64,000 nt of DNA from Cheilinus undulatus (taxonomy: Eukaryota > Chordata > Actinopteri > Labriformes > Labridae): the NCBI RefSeq assembly GCF_018320785.1, contig NC_054872.1, forward strand, positions 23,394,769 to 23,458,768, written 5' to 3'. This document shows positions 12,701 through 22,765 of this stretch, piece by piece; the stretch's first letter is position 1, and the number at the start of each line of letters is the position of its first letter. Under the pieces are notes generated by a model. That model did no database searches. It was not told the origin of the DNA and saw nothing but the letters and a program-made list of their open reading frames with translations. Made by a program: the position numbers and the translations under genes.

Positions 12701-14172
12701 TAAATGGGACATGCAGGTTGTGTTTTTTATTTAATTTCTCAGCACTTTATCAAGTCATATCAAATCCCCTCTTTAATTGGTATATTTAAAATGTGTTGCC
12801 TTATTTAAAAAAAAAAAAACATTTTATTCTTACTTACTTTTCTTTCAGTGTTCATTTATATTATAAATAAAAATATTTTTGTATTCTGGTCTCTTTTTTG
12901 AGTCTATTTTGCCATTTTATTTTTCATGATGATTTCAGTTTTAATGTGAGATTTTTGTTTTATTTCAATGGGTAACTTTTTTTTATGTATGTCTGATTAA
13001 CATTTTAAGGTAATTTGTTTTGTATGCCTGTACCTTTCATTATAAGACGACTAATCTGACTCTCAGTGTTTTATTGTATCCATCCCACCCTGCTAGGAGG
13101 AGAACTGTCAGGATTTTTCTTTGTCCTGCACAGCCTGAAGGGCACTGCTTCATGTAGACGGTTTATGGTAAGAGTAGGGTTGAATATGAAACCAATCACA
13201 ACATCGCTTCACTTCTCATTCATTGTTTCGTTTTCATAACATTTATCATGTGGAGGTTTAGAGTAAGACTTTTCTCAGCAGTTATATCAAAATATTTGTA
13301 GTATCAATGCTAACTAATACAGGGCAGATCTTGTGATTGGTGTTTCCTTGTGACTATGCATGCTTCACTGCCATTCATTCTCCTTTCACTAACCTTCACT
13401 CTCACTTGGTAAAGGATGAAGCTCCTGTTTGAAGGCTGATGATCTCTCATGCTGTCTTCAGCTGGATAAAATGTTTTTGTTGCTATGTGTGGGTTGTTTC
13501 TTTGCATGCTGGATGAAGTCAGCAAAACCAAGCCCTCTTAAACTGTATCTTGCTCTCTACTTTTATCAGAACCAGAGGAAATACAGGAAGAAAAAGCTGA
13601 TTTCATGTGCAACTAACTCACTTCTTCCATGCCTCTCCATTTGAATCAACACCATCATTGGTGCTTTCATGGCTTTTACTGTGCTTGTTGAGCTCTTAAC
13701 TAATCATTTGAACCACATTACAGAATTTTAAAATTATTGTGTCATGTTTGGCCTTCCATCTGCAGCACAATCTGGTGATTTACCCGAGTTTCCCTTTTTT
13801 TTCTTGTCTTCCTGTCTTTGTCCTTTGACACAGTGCACTCAGAGCACCAAAGACGTGCTGGAGAGGATGGTCCACACTTTTGACTCTAATGGCCTGTGCC
13901 CCCCTGGCACACCAAAGACCAGTCCTGTCGTCGTGGAGTTCTCCAGCGCTGCAGCACCTTCCGCAGAAGCTTCACCCTCTGTCGGCTGCTTGAGACAACT
14001 TGATGGCCAGCCCATGGCCGCTCCTTGCCCGCCGTTCAGTAGAAGCAGTAAGAGGGACTCGCTGCACTCCATAAACCCAGCTTTCCGTCTGGCTTCTCCC
14101 TCCCCGTCACTGAGTCGCACCACTCTGATCCTAGGGGATGCACCAGACATCGGCTTTATCCCTCTTCCCTAG
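6722..14172 (+). CDS. zdhhc18: Palmitoyltransferase ZDHHC18, 9 coding exons
   Basis: DHHC enzymes attach palmitate to cysteines of target proteins; mammalian ZDHHC18 is a Golgi enzyme reported to act on Ras proteins. Exons: 6722-6954, 7165-7325, 7579-7728, 8565-8702, 8802-8853, 11408-11510, 11600-11712, 11890-11995, 13834-14172, giving 464 residues. Every junction keeps frame. The start MKNCEYQQI matches the family N-terminus, with an in-frame stop upstream. In order come [14 protein letters not shown], two membrane segments (about 55-76 and 82-105), the zinc-binding cysteine-rich domain from C160 with DHHC at 185-188, two more membrane segments, TTNE at 275-278 and SLIDRRGF. Intron 5 is U12-type AT-AC. 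The last exon adds 112 residues starting [10 protein letters not shown], which resembles the ZDHHC14 tail and is longer than in human ZDHHC18. ZDHHC14 is the main alternative, but synteny with pigv favours ZDHHC18. Confidence 0.95.
9600..9790. repeat. Possible DNA-transposon-derived repeat with inverted repeat
   Basis: Thirteen-base arms at 9620-9632 and 9649-9661 (core CCACTATACAG and its complement) face each other across 16 bases. A similar CACTATATAGTG-centred sequence is found at 58905-59045. This looks like an old interspersed repeat, but its family and edges are not certain. Confidence 0.35.
9980..10690. mobile_element. Probable hAT-like element remnant in zdhhc18 intron 5
   Basis: The + frame at 10020-10162 contains [16 protein letters not shown] followed by KQGKSD, which resembles the region just before the BED zinc finger of fish hAT transposases. 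GC-rich blocks rich in GCGGG flank the AT-rich interior on both sides: GGGATCGGGCGG near 9989 and GCGGGAGCGGGCGGG near 10650. Such blocks are common at the ends of some fish hAT copies. Most of the transposase is missing. Assignment is from memory and edges are approximate. Confidence 0.35.
10731..10855. repeat. SINE-like fragment, related to those at 35.9 and 48.9 kb
   Basis: The stretch begins AAGGCCTTTATTCAGAG and continues through a purine-rich block GAGAGAATTGGGGGAAAGAC to a degenerate tRNA-like end. This layout matches the better-preserved copy at 35935-36115 read in the opposite direction. It is heavily decayed. Confidence 0.4.
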
Positions 14173-15605
14173 TTATTTGAGGACAGGAAGAGCTGCTGCT
14201 CTGGCAGTACAAACTTTATCACCATGGGGGTCATGCTATATGTTTCTTTTTGTATTCAAAATGTCACGCTCACTCCGAGGGTGTTTATGTTCTGAGTCTT
14301 ATCAACACTGTCTGATTTTTCACAGTTTGGTTCCTTCATAATGGAGGTAAATCTTAGTAATACTTTGAAGCACAATATAGAGATATTTTTTTAACACCTT
14401 GTGACAAAGACACCCACAACATACCACTGAACCTCAAGCCATACATCATAGCCACAGTGTTTCATCAGTTCTAGATAAAATATTTATGCAAACAAGTCTT
14501 TAAATCTGGAAATACTCAAAATTCAACTGGATGCAAAAGAAACAGAAAAAGCAAAGATCTGCTGAAGTGGCACACTCAGGATAGGGAGTTAGCCTTATTA
14601 CATGTCCTGTCATCTAGATCTGCATCATCCCAGTGTCATCAGATGGATCCAGCATGACAGCAGGTAGATGTATTAGCAATCAGAGTTTGAAGGTGGGCGA
14701 TGAGTTGTAAGATTTGTTTTTTAATGTGTGCACACAGAGGTTGCTGTTGTAATTTGTTCTGTGTCTTGTACATCAAATGAACCAAGGCTGTGGTAAATAT
14801 CTTTAAGCATTGTCTGTCACTTTAGGAGACTTTAAACAGGTAGAGCTGAATGACTGTCTGCTTATGTTTCTTATTAATGACTGAAGAGTAACTGTCTGAA
14901 ATGAGTAGCCTTAGTTTCTGCACATTTAGACATCCACTTTATTGCTTTATTTAATGTTGGATGTCAAAACCAAGTGTTTAATTTAAATTGAAGTCAGATT
15001 TGCTGCTGTTCAGCAAGGCATGGACCGAAACATTCAGAATTGATGCTCTGTTTTATTGAATTTGACCTGGAATGTTCTCAGTCTGAGTAGTTGTCCATTT
15101 AATTTATTTTTTTTATTTGACTGTATGCTGTCTGTCATCTGTGTGTTGGTGATTACATCACAGGCCAAACGTGGACTGTGTGAAGCAGCATAATGTTTTA
15201 GGAATGTTGATTATGAGGTCTCTTTACATGCAGGTCAAGCTGTCATTTTCATGACCTCCCTTTTACAGTGTGAAACTTTATCTGAGAGTGAACAGCAGTA
15301 GTTGGATTGTGCCTCTAGGGGGCAGCACCTGATTAGACTGATGATAACTCAGAAAAGCATCTAAAGAAAGGCCTTTCGGTGATTTATTTTTTGTGATTGA
15401 GTGTTAAAGCTGTACATAGGAGGACTTTGTGAGAAGTCACTTTGCCATAGTCACCAGGTAGATAATTTATCAGTCTGCATCAAGACCCGGAGGTCATGTA
15501 CTATTACAAGCAGTGCTTGTATGAACAAACGTGTTTGTATTTTGTAGGATTTAACAGTGGAACTGTAACATTTGGTCAATAAAAATATCAGTTTTGTTGA
15601 TTTTG
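14173..15605 (+). other. zdhhc18 3' UTR with poly(A) signal
   Basis: No gene-like frame follows the zdhhc18 stop. An AATAAA at 15578-15583, followed by a GT/T-rich stretch, is the likely cleavage signal, giving a 3' UTR near 1.4 kb. No repeats are obvious inside, which fits a retained UTR. Confidence 0.55.
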
Positions 15606-15659
15606 ACTCAAATTTCTTTTGTCGAGTGTCAACGATGTAAGGAAAAAAACTTATACTTT

Positions 15660-15702
15660 TAATTTAAAAAAGCTACTCTAGTAGCTTTTTTTTAAATTTA
15701 AT
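15660..15702. terminator. Palindromic hairpin just past the zdhhc18 poly(A) site
   Basis: Two arms built on AAAAAAGCTACT and its complement, with flanking AATTT/AAATT, form an almost perfect stem about 80 bases downstream of the poly(A) signal. It could aid polymerase pausing after cleavage. It could equally be a chance or MITE-derived palindrome. Confidence 0.35.
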
Positions 15703-16734
15703 GATTAGTTTTACTCTAGTATGTCACAAAGCATCCATTACTGCTACTGTGTAAACAGGCCAGAAGTTTGGTTTAATCATCCATGTGTTGGTCAGTAGCA
15801 TATAGCCGGAGAACGATTTTACATTGCATTCAGAATCTGCTGTTGCATTGGGCTGTTTTATAAAGGTGTTCCTTTGATTTAAGAAACACTTAGGTGGAGA
15901 TTCTCTTGTATTTTCTGTGCTGCAGACAAGTGTTTATTTCATCAACCAAAACCATGACTAAAAAATATTTGTATGCAATCTTTCTTCCCATGAAAAGACT
16001 GGACTTAGACTAGCTTATAACAGATCTTTGATAATTAAAACTCTGACAAAAAAGTTTGTATAGTTTTCATTGAGGAGACCAAATGAGACTAAAATGTCAA
16101 TGCTGGACTGTTGGAAATGTAATATCCACAAGGTTTCACCATTGGGTTTTAATCTAAATACAAGCAGAGATGTGGGAAAAAGTGTCAGCAGTGTCAGAGA
16201 GAGCATTAGCTGTTGGGTAAGTTTAATCAGAGCTCCTCAGTGTATGTCAGGGGTAGTATTTGCATTAAAATTAAACCAAAATGCAATACCTGGTTGAAAA
16301 ATCTCTGCTCTGCATGCAGCTGATAGTAACATTCAGACTCATGATATTGGCTGCAGCTGCAGGACAGTCCTCATGTGCTGAACACACCTGAACCATGTAT
16401 AATATTAAAAAACTATTATTCCAATGTTTTAATCGTTGTTTTAGTCAGCAGAATAAAATTTCAATAGCTAAATAAAGGAGGCGATAAATTACATTATGAT
16501 GCATTCAGTGCTGGTCTCACTACAATGAAAATAAGGCATGGTGAATAAATAAATGATATAATAAATAAATAAATATCATGATGTGTTCAGATGTAACATA
16601 AAGAAAATGTAAATTTTTGTCTCATCTTTCCACAAAGCGGTGTTCATTCCCTTGGCTAAAACTATGACTCCAAATGTCGATAGTCTGGCTACAGACCCCA
16701 GCTCTCAGAAGCCCTCTTGCTAAAACTTTCAAAG

Positions 16735-16960
16735 TGAAACTGGAGTAAACTTTCGGTAAGGGTAAGGGTTATGTAAGGGTCAGGATACCAAGGCAAAAAT
16801 GTGACCTTCAAAACCTAATTACAAAAAAGTTAAAGAAAGCCGAGTAAACAGTCTGTTTTAAAGCCCTAACACAGCTAACAAAGCTAAAGCTAACAAATCA
16901 ACATTAGCTACATAAGCAGCGTAGGTAACATAGCTGAAGATAACACGCCTTTTACAGTTA
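16735..16960 (+). repeat. GCTA-rich / TAAGGG-containing interspersed repeat, copy A
   Basis: Degenerate TAAGGG units at 16755-16785 are followed about 100 bases later by repeated GCTAAC/TAGCTAC words. The same order of parts occurs at 38.4-38.8 kb and, inverted, at 55.9-56.4 kb. Confidence 0.55.
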
Positions 16961-17341
16961 GCAGATCTCTTAACGTGACAGTTTGTTGCGATCAGAACCT
17001 GATCATACCTGTGAAATTTGAAGGAAATCAGATGTTTGATGTGCCTGTGTGATGGCAAGACAGAAAAATATTTGCAATTTCTACTGAGACCTTTAATGAA
17101 CCCTGCCAGAGTTATGGACAGATGTAGCATAACTGAGGCACTGAAGAGTAAGAGGAGTGAAAACAATGACAAATTTTGTGACTTTCTGTTGCCATCTGGG
17201 GGTGCAGTATTAACATATTTACATGACAGGTTCATTCCCAAACTTTGGTCCCACCTGAAAATTTTTAAGAAGATACAACCATGTGTTCAGGAAAATCAGG
17301 ATATGATGACTAGTTGCCTGTAAGTATTGGTCTTCCTGGCT

Positions 17342-17389
17342 ACCAACCTCCTCGCTGGTGCTTGGTTGAGCACCAGCGAGGAGGTTGGT
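17342..17389. repeat. Perfect 21-bp inverted repeat with 6-base loop
   Basis: The arm at 17342-17362 (core CCAACCTCCTCGCTGGTG) is exactly complementary to 17369-17389, separated by TGGTTG. Transcribed RNA from either strand would fold into a tight hairpin. Confidence 0.95.
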
Positions 17390-18556
17390 GCTCGAGTTCT
17401 CTTGAGTCTCTGCCATGGATATCTTTGTACTAGGCTATATACGTTTATTTCCTTGCTGGAGTGTGACGTGCTTTGTGTTGTGTGCAGGTGCGATGGATCG
17501 TGTACAAACCAGTAGAGTGTCGGAATGGTATTATGTTTATACTTCTCATCCAACCACAATCATATTCACTCTATCCAGATGGCACGATTTATCTGGATAG
17601 GTTTTTGGGTTTTTTATTTGTGTTTTTTTGAACAATGACAAGCCGGAATGAAAACAAGCTGAAATGAAATAGGAGTAACAAGGCTATTTTTTAAATGTAA
17701 GGAGTAGAAAGTACAGATAATTGAATGAAAATGTAAGGAGTAGAAGTAAAAAGTAGGCTGAAAAATAATTACTCCAGCAAAGTAAAGATACCCAAAATTT
17801 CTACTTAAGTAAGGTAATGAAGTATTTGTACTTAGTTATTTGACATCTCTGCATGTGTATGAAAATTGATGACAATATGAGCATGTGAAGTCTTTAAAAC
17901 TCTATTTCCTGTTTTATGGCCTTCAAAGCATTGCCATGTTAACAGGGTTGGAGGCAGGCCGTTTTGCCCTGGATTGCTACCAAAGTGTAAAAATTGTCCC
18001 ACAACAATTTTGAGAATGATCTGACCAACCATGTAGGAATGAGAACTCACAATCCAAAAATGTTAATTCCTGTTGGTGACACAGAGTGCTGAGCCAAAAT
18101 TAAAAATATATAACACTAATGTGTTCAAGCTGGAAGGGTTAACCTGTGTGAAGTTTCATGATGACTGACATACATCAGCACTGCAAAGTTGTAATGAATT
18201 GTATTTTTGACACAGTTCCAAGATTCATCCGCCAACTTTGGTGTCAAGCAACTGCCCTGTCCGATTGCAAAAATGCCTGTGGACCACACCTTAAGATCTC
18301 CAACTTGTCTAGAATGAGGAAAAGGAAATCCTTCAGAGGAGATCCTTCAGATGTGACATTGCAAATCAGCCAAAAACTGACCTATACCTGGTATGATTTC
18401 ACTTCCTGTCAAAACACAGTACATTTGTTTTTTTTTTGTTTTTTTTTGTTCATCTTGACATGATACATACCAATTTTCCTACATTAAACTTGCTTTGGGG
18501 ACTGAACTTTTAAAAATTTGTTGGGGGTGCCACTGAGCCAATAAGCCACTCTCACA

Positions 18557-21535
18557 TTGTACTATCTACCACGGGAGTTGTACTGTCTACAACAGGAGTT
18601 CTCACACGCCATTGTGGTGGCTGTCTACATTCCCCCCTCTGCTAACGCCAACGTAGCCTGTGACGTCATCAACACCGCGGTAAACAGGCTGCAGACTCAG
18701 AACCCTCAGGCCCTTTTACTGATCTCCAGGGACTTTAATCATGCCTCTCTGTCCTCCACTCCGCCCAAATTCATCCAGTATGTCACATGTGCCACCAGAG
18801 ACAATAAAACATTGGACTTATTCTATGCCAACACCAAAGAGGCATAAAACTCATCCCCCCTCCTTCCTCTGGGAAGAGCTGATCAAAGCCTGGTTCATCT
18901 CCTGCCTGTATACAGGCCCCTTGTTAACAGGCTACCAGCTGTGTCCTGCACCGTGAAGAAGTGGTCTGAGGAGGCTGAAGAGGTTCTGAAGGACTGCTTC
19001 GAAACAACAGTGTGGGAAATATTCAGCAAGTCTCATGAGGAGGACATTGACAGTTTAACAGACAACATCACGGACTACATAAACTTCTGTGTGGAGAACA
19101 TGGTACCCACCAGGACTGTATGGTGTTTCTCCAACAACAAACCCTGGATTAATCCTGACCTTAAGGCTCTTTTAAAGGAGAAGAAGAGGGCTTTTAAGTC
19201 AGAAGACAAAGAGGAGCTGAAAACTGTTCAGAAGGAGCTGAGGAGAAAAATCAGGGAGGGGAAGGATAGATACAGGAAGAAGATGGAGGAACAGCTGCAG
19301 GAGAACAACACCAGGGAAGTTGGAGAGGCCTGAAAACCATCTCAGGCCACCAGGAGCCAAACTCCCAATCAGCTGGGGATCAAAAGTGGGCAGATGAACT
19401 AAACACCTACTTCTGTAGGTTTGAGGAGATATCTGCCCCTCCCCCAGCTGTGTCAGCCCTGCAGCAGCCCCCCTCCTCTGATCTCTCAGCACTCTGCCCA
19501 CCCCCCCACAGTATTCAGCTCACTACCACCTCTTCCCCCCACTGTTCCTTCCAGGCCCCCATCTACTCCCCAAGACCCACAGCCCCCCTGCTCCAACCTG
19601 TCCCTCACACCTCTCCAGGTGAGGAACCAGCTGAGGAACCAGCTGAGGAGAATAAAGACCAGGAAGGCTGCAGGACCGGACAGCCTCAGTTCCAGGCTCC
19701 TCAGGTCCTGCTCAGACCAGCTGAGTGGGATCATTGGACACCTGTTCAACCTGAGCCTGAAACTGGGAAGGGTGCCACACCTCTGGAAGATGTCCTGCAT
19801 GGTACCCGTGCCAAAGAGCCCCACATCCCAAGGACCCTAGCTGCTACAGGCCGGTGGCCTTAACATCTCACCTCATGAAGGCCCTGGAGCAGCTGGTCCT
19901 TGACCACCTGCGCCCCCTGGTGAGCTCGTCCATGGACCTGCTGCAGTTTGCATACTAGCCTGGTGTCGGAGTGGACGATACCATCATCTTCCTCCTCCAT
20001 CGAGCTCTGTCTCACCTGGAGTCGCATGGGAGCTCTGTTTGAATCCTCTTCCTGGACCTCAGCAGTGCTTTCAACACCATCAGGCCGGACATCCTGAGGG
20101 ACAAGTTGGAGCTGTCTGGAGTGGACCTACACCTCACATGCTGGATTGTGGACTATCTCACCAACCTCCCACAGTATGTGAGGACCCGGGACTGTGTGTC
20201 AGAGACTGTCCTCTGCAGTGTAGGAGCCCCCCAGGGAACAGTGCTGGCGCCATTCCTCTTCACCCTCTACACTGCTGACTTTTCCCACCTGTCTCCCACC
20301 TGCCACACGCAGAAGTTCTCTGATGACTCTGCCATTGTCGGTCTCATCACTGATGGGGACGACCGGTTGTATGGAGGACTCATCCAGGACTTTATGGACT
20401 GGTGCCAGTGGAACCACCTCCAGATTAACGCGGGTAAGACCAAGGAGGTGGTTGTGGACTTTCGTCAGCGCCCCCACTCCCCCCCATCCCCAGTGAACAT
20501 CCAGGGAAGGGACAACGAGATGGTTACGTCTTACAAGTACCTGGGTGTTCATCTGAACCATAAACTGGAACGGACTGATAACACCACTGCAGTTTACAAA
20601 AAAAAAGGTCAGAGCAGACTCTATCTGCTCAGGAGGCTGAGGTCTTTTGGGGTGCGGGGGGCACTCCTGAAGACCTTCTATGACACTATTGTGCCTCAGC
20701 CATCTTCTACGGTGTGGTCTGCTGGGGGAGCAGCATCACAGTGGCTGACAGGAAGAGGCTGGACAAACTTATAAAGAAGGCCAGCTCTGTCCTGGGATGC
20801 CCTCTAGAACCTGTGGAGGAGGTGGGGGAGAGGAGTATGATAGCCAAGCTGTCCTCCATGATGGACAACAACTCCCATGCCCTCCAACACACGCTCACTG
20901 CACAAAGGAGCTCCATTAGTGACAGGATGATGCACCTACACAATACAACCAGGAAGATCTCAGTTCGTTTAATCAAAAAGTTTTGGTACACAGGAGGTCA
21001 AGATAACAGGCAAAGGTACAAAACTGGCAGGCTAAACTCGGAAACTGAGAACTAGAAACTGGGTTAAATAATCACTAAGGTCTGTCAGGAAATAAGGCTA
21101 GAAAGTAATGCACATGAAGGAAACAAGACGATCTCACACAGAGGATGGGGAGTGAATGGACTAAATACACAGGGAGGACGACAATCAGCTGGGGATCACC
21201 AGGTGCAGTCACTCAGACAGTCAACACAGGTGAGACGCATAAGGGTGATCAGTACGCGGGGAAACAGTTAGGGATGGGCAGGTAAGGAGTGATCTGGGAA
21301 AGAGACACAAGGTAAGTAACCAAAATAAAACAGAAAATGACAATACTGGAAACATGAGGACATAACTGTTTGTAAATACTATTTTTAATTTGTAAGTCAA
21401 TGTTTTTCTATTCCATATTTTTGTATTTATTAGTGCTCTTGCAATACTACTTTTATTTGCACTCTGTTTCTGTTGTGTTTCTGTTGCCAATGGCCTGCTT
21501 TGTCCTGCTTGTCTAATACCACTTTCCCACTAAAA
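18557..21535 (+). mobile_element. Broken LINE (CR1/jockey-like non-LTR retrotransposon)
   Basis: Pieces of one retrotransposon polyprotein run in order on the + strand in shifting frames. The end of the endonuclease domain (VAVYIPPSANANVA, then NKTLDLFYANTK) is at about 18600-18850. A charged linker (NNKPWINPDLKALLKEKKRAF) is at about 19130-19200. The reverse transcriptase start (RRIKTRKAAGPDSLSSRLL) is near 19640-19710, the RT motif GAPQGTVLAPFLF near 20224-20262, and the FSDD catalytic box near 20317-20340, where families usually show FADD. The thumb/C-terminal region runs to about 20960. Frames at 18557, 18941, 19421, 20106 and 20714 must be joined by shifts, so it is dead. A T-rich LINE-like 3' UTR resumes at about 21365-21535 after an inserted repeat. 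Confidence 0.85.
20962..21364. repeat. Repeat nested inside the LINE tail
   Basis: Between the LINE coding end and its T-rich 3' UTR lies purine-rich sequence of a different character. It contains phrases such as GGAGGTCAAGATAACAGGC, GACAATCAGCTGGGGATCAC and ACAGTCAACACAGGTGAGA. These resemble a common fish interspersed repeat that I cannot name. Both edges are approximate. Confidence 0.4.
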
Positions 21536-21659
21536 TTAGCGTGTAAAAGCGGTGTTTTTAAATGCGGGTAAACCTGCTAACAATCGGCAAGTGACTCCTT
21601 TCCCATTGCCAGCAGACCTGGGTCTGATCGCCAGCAGACAAGCTGCGTGGCATTTTTTT

Positions 21660-22765
21660 TTTCCCTCTGGTGCGTCAAGCTGATGTCATCATGTTGAAGA
21701 CATCGTCATCAGCACGCAGAAACACAGTTAAATCCCAGTTCAGACCAAAGATTCGCAAACAAAAAATCTCCATGGCCACATCTTTTGATGTATGCCTTTG
21801 ACCATCAAATATGTGTAAGGTCAAAATCTTGGGAATTTTCAGGGCAAATTTCAGCATGATTCGGCCAACCAAGTAGGGATTGGAATGGGAAATTCAGGAG
21901 CAGTGACTTCCTGTTGCTGAATGGTGGAGCAGCACAATTGATCAAAATTTCAAACATGAATGTGTGTAGGCCTTGTCTGTTATCAAGCACATGAATTTTG
22001 TCTCAGGTATGATGATGTATACCAGATTTATGACTGTTCTGAATTTTTGGTGAGATGAAATTGATGAAATCATCTTGAAACAGCATCTTACACTGTATAA
22101 ACCTTGACATTTCCTGTCACCACCTGGGGGCATTTTGATCTGTAAAAAAATATGGCCACATAAATGTGTGCAGGCATAGACCCTTAGTCTACCTGAGAAG
22201 CACGCCTCAGATTGGACAATCCACTGCTGAGTTATAAACCACAGACACACCTTTAGATGGAGGCTAAATTCCTGAAGAACTTTTCATCATCCATGCCTTC
22301 TCTAGCTGTATGCCAAAGTAAAAGTGGATTGGGTGAAATCCTGAGGATTAGTTAATCCAGAAATGACTTCTAGAAATGGACAAAAATAGTCAACTTTTTA
22401 ATGTTTAATTCAAAATGGTGGATTTCCTGTTGGAGATAGTGTTGGCTCAAGAGGCATTTTTTGACAATCTTATGCCGCATCTGCCCTTACAATATTATTA
22501 AAGTACAACAAAGTCAAAGGAGGGTGCTTTAATTTTGAAAACTGATAGGGGGCACTATTAAGGCAACTCTAAATGGCTGCATTAGAGACACAAAAATAAT
22601 AAGTGTTTTGCAAGACCAGACGCACATGCAAAAGTTTCCTACAATCAGAATATATTCAGGGCCTCAAAAGCCCATGCAATGAGGGAAAATGTGTTATCAT
22701 GATCCTCGCAAATACAATTAGGTCCTCACACCTCTTGGTGCTAGGGTCCTAAATATGACAAAATG
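21660..22765. repeat. Long degenerate fish interspersed repeat
   Basis: The stretch has the phrases GGCCAACCAAGTAGGG, TGACTTCCTGTTGCTGAATG, CATTTCCTGTCACCACCTGG and a terminal CCTCACACCTCTTGGTGCTAGGG. I recall these from a widespread teleost repeat that usually ends in a similar CACC-GGTGC-GGGCCC block. It has no coding content. The related 17.1-18.2 kb region suggests two copies in the window. Confidence 0.45.

Larger units (their letters stand above)
15703..18550. other. Intergenic region with decayed repeats, no gene
   Basis: No coding exon is supported. 16520-16575 is an AAAT-rich simple repeat. 16735-16960 is a GCTA/TAAGGG repeat copy, and 17342-17389 is a perfect hairpin, both listed separately. 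17160-17220 and 17880-18200 share phrases such as TTTCTGTTGCCATCTGGGGG, TTCCTGTTGGTGAC and ACCAACCATGTAGGAATG with the repeat at 21.7-22.7 kb. Confidence 0.55.

Noticed and set aside
13839-14150. Antisense ORF over the last zdhhc18 exon
   Set aside because: A shadow of the coding strand, with no family features of its own.
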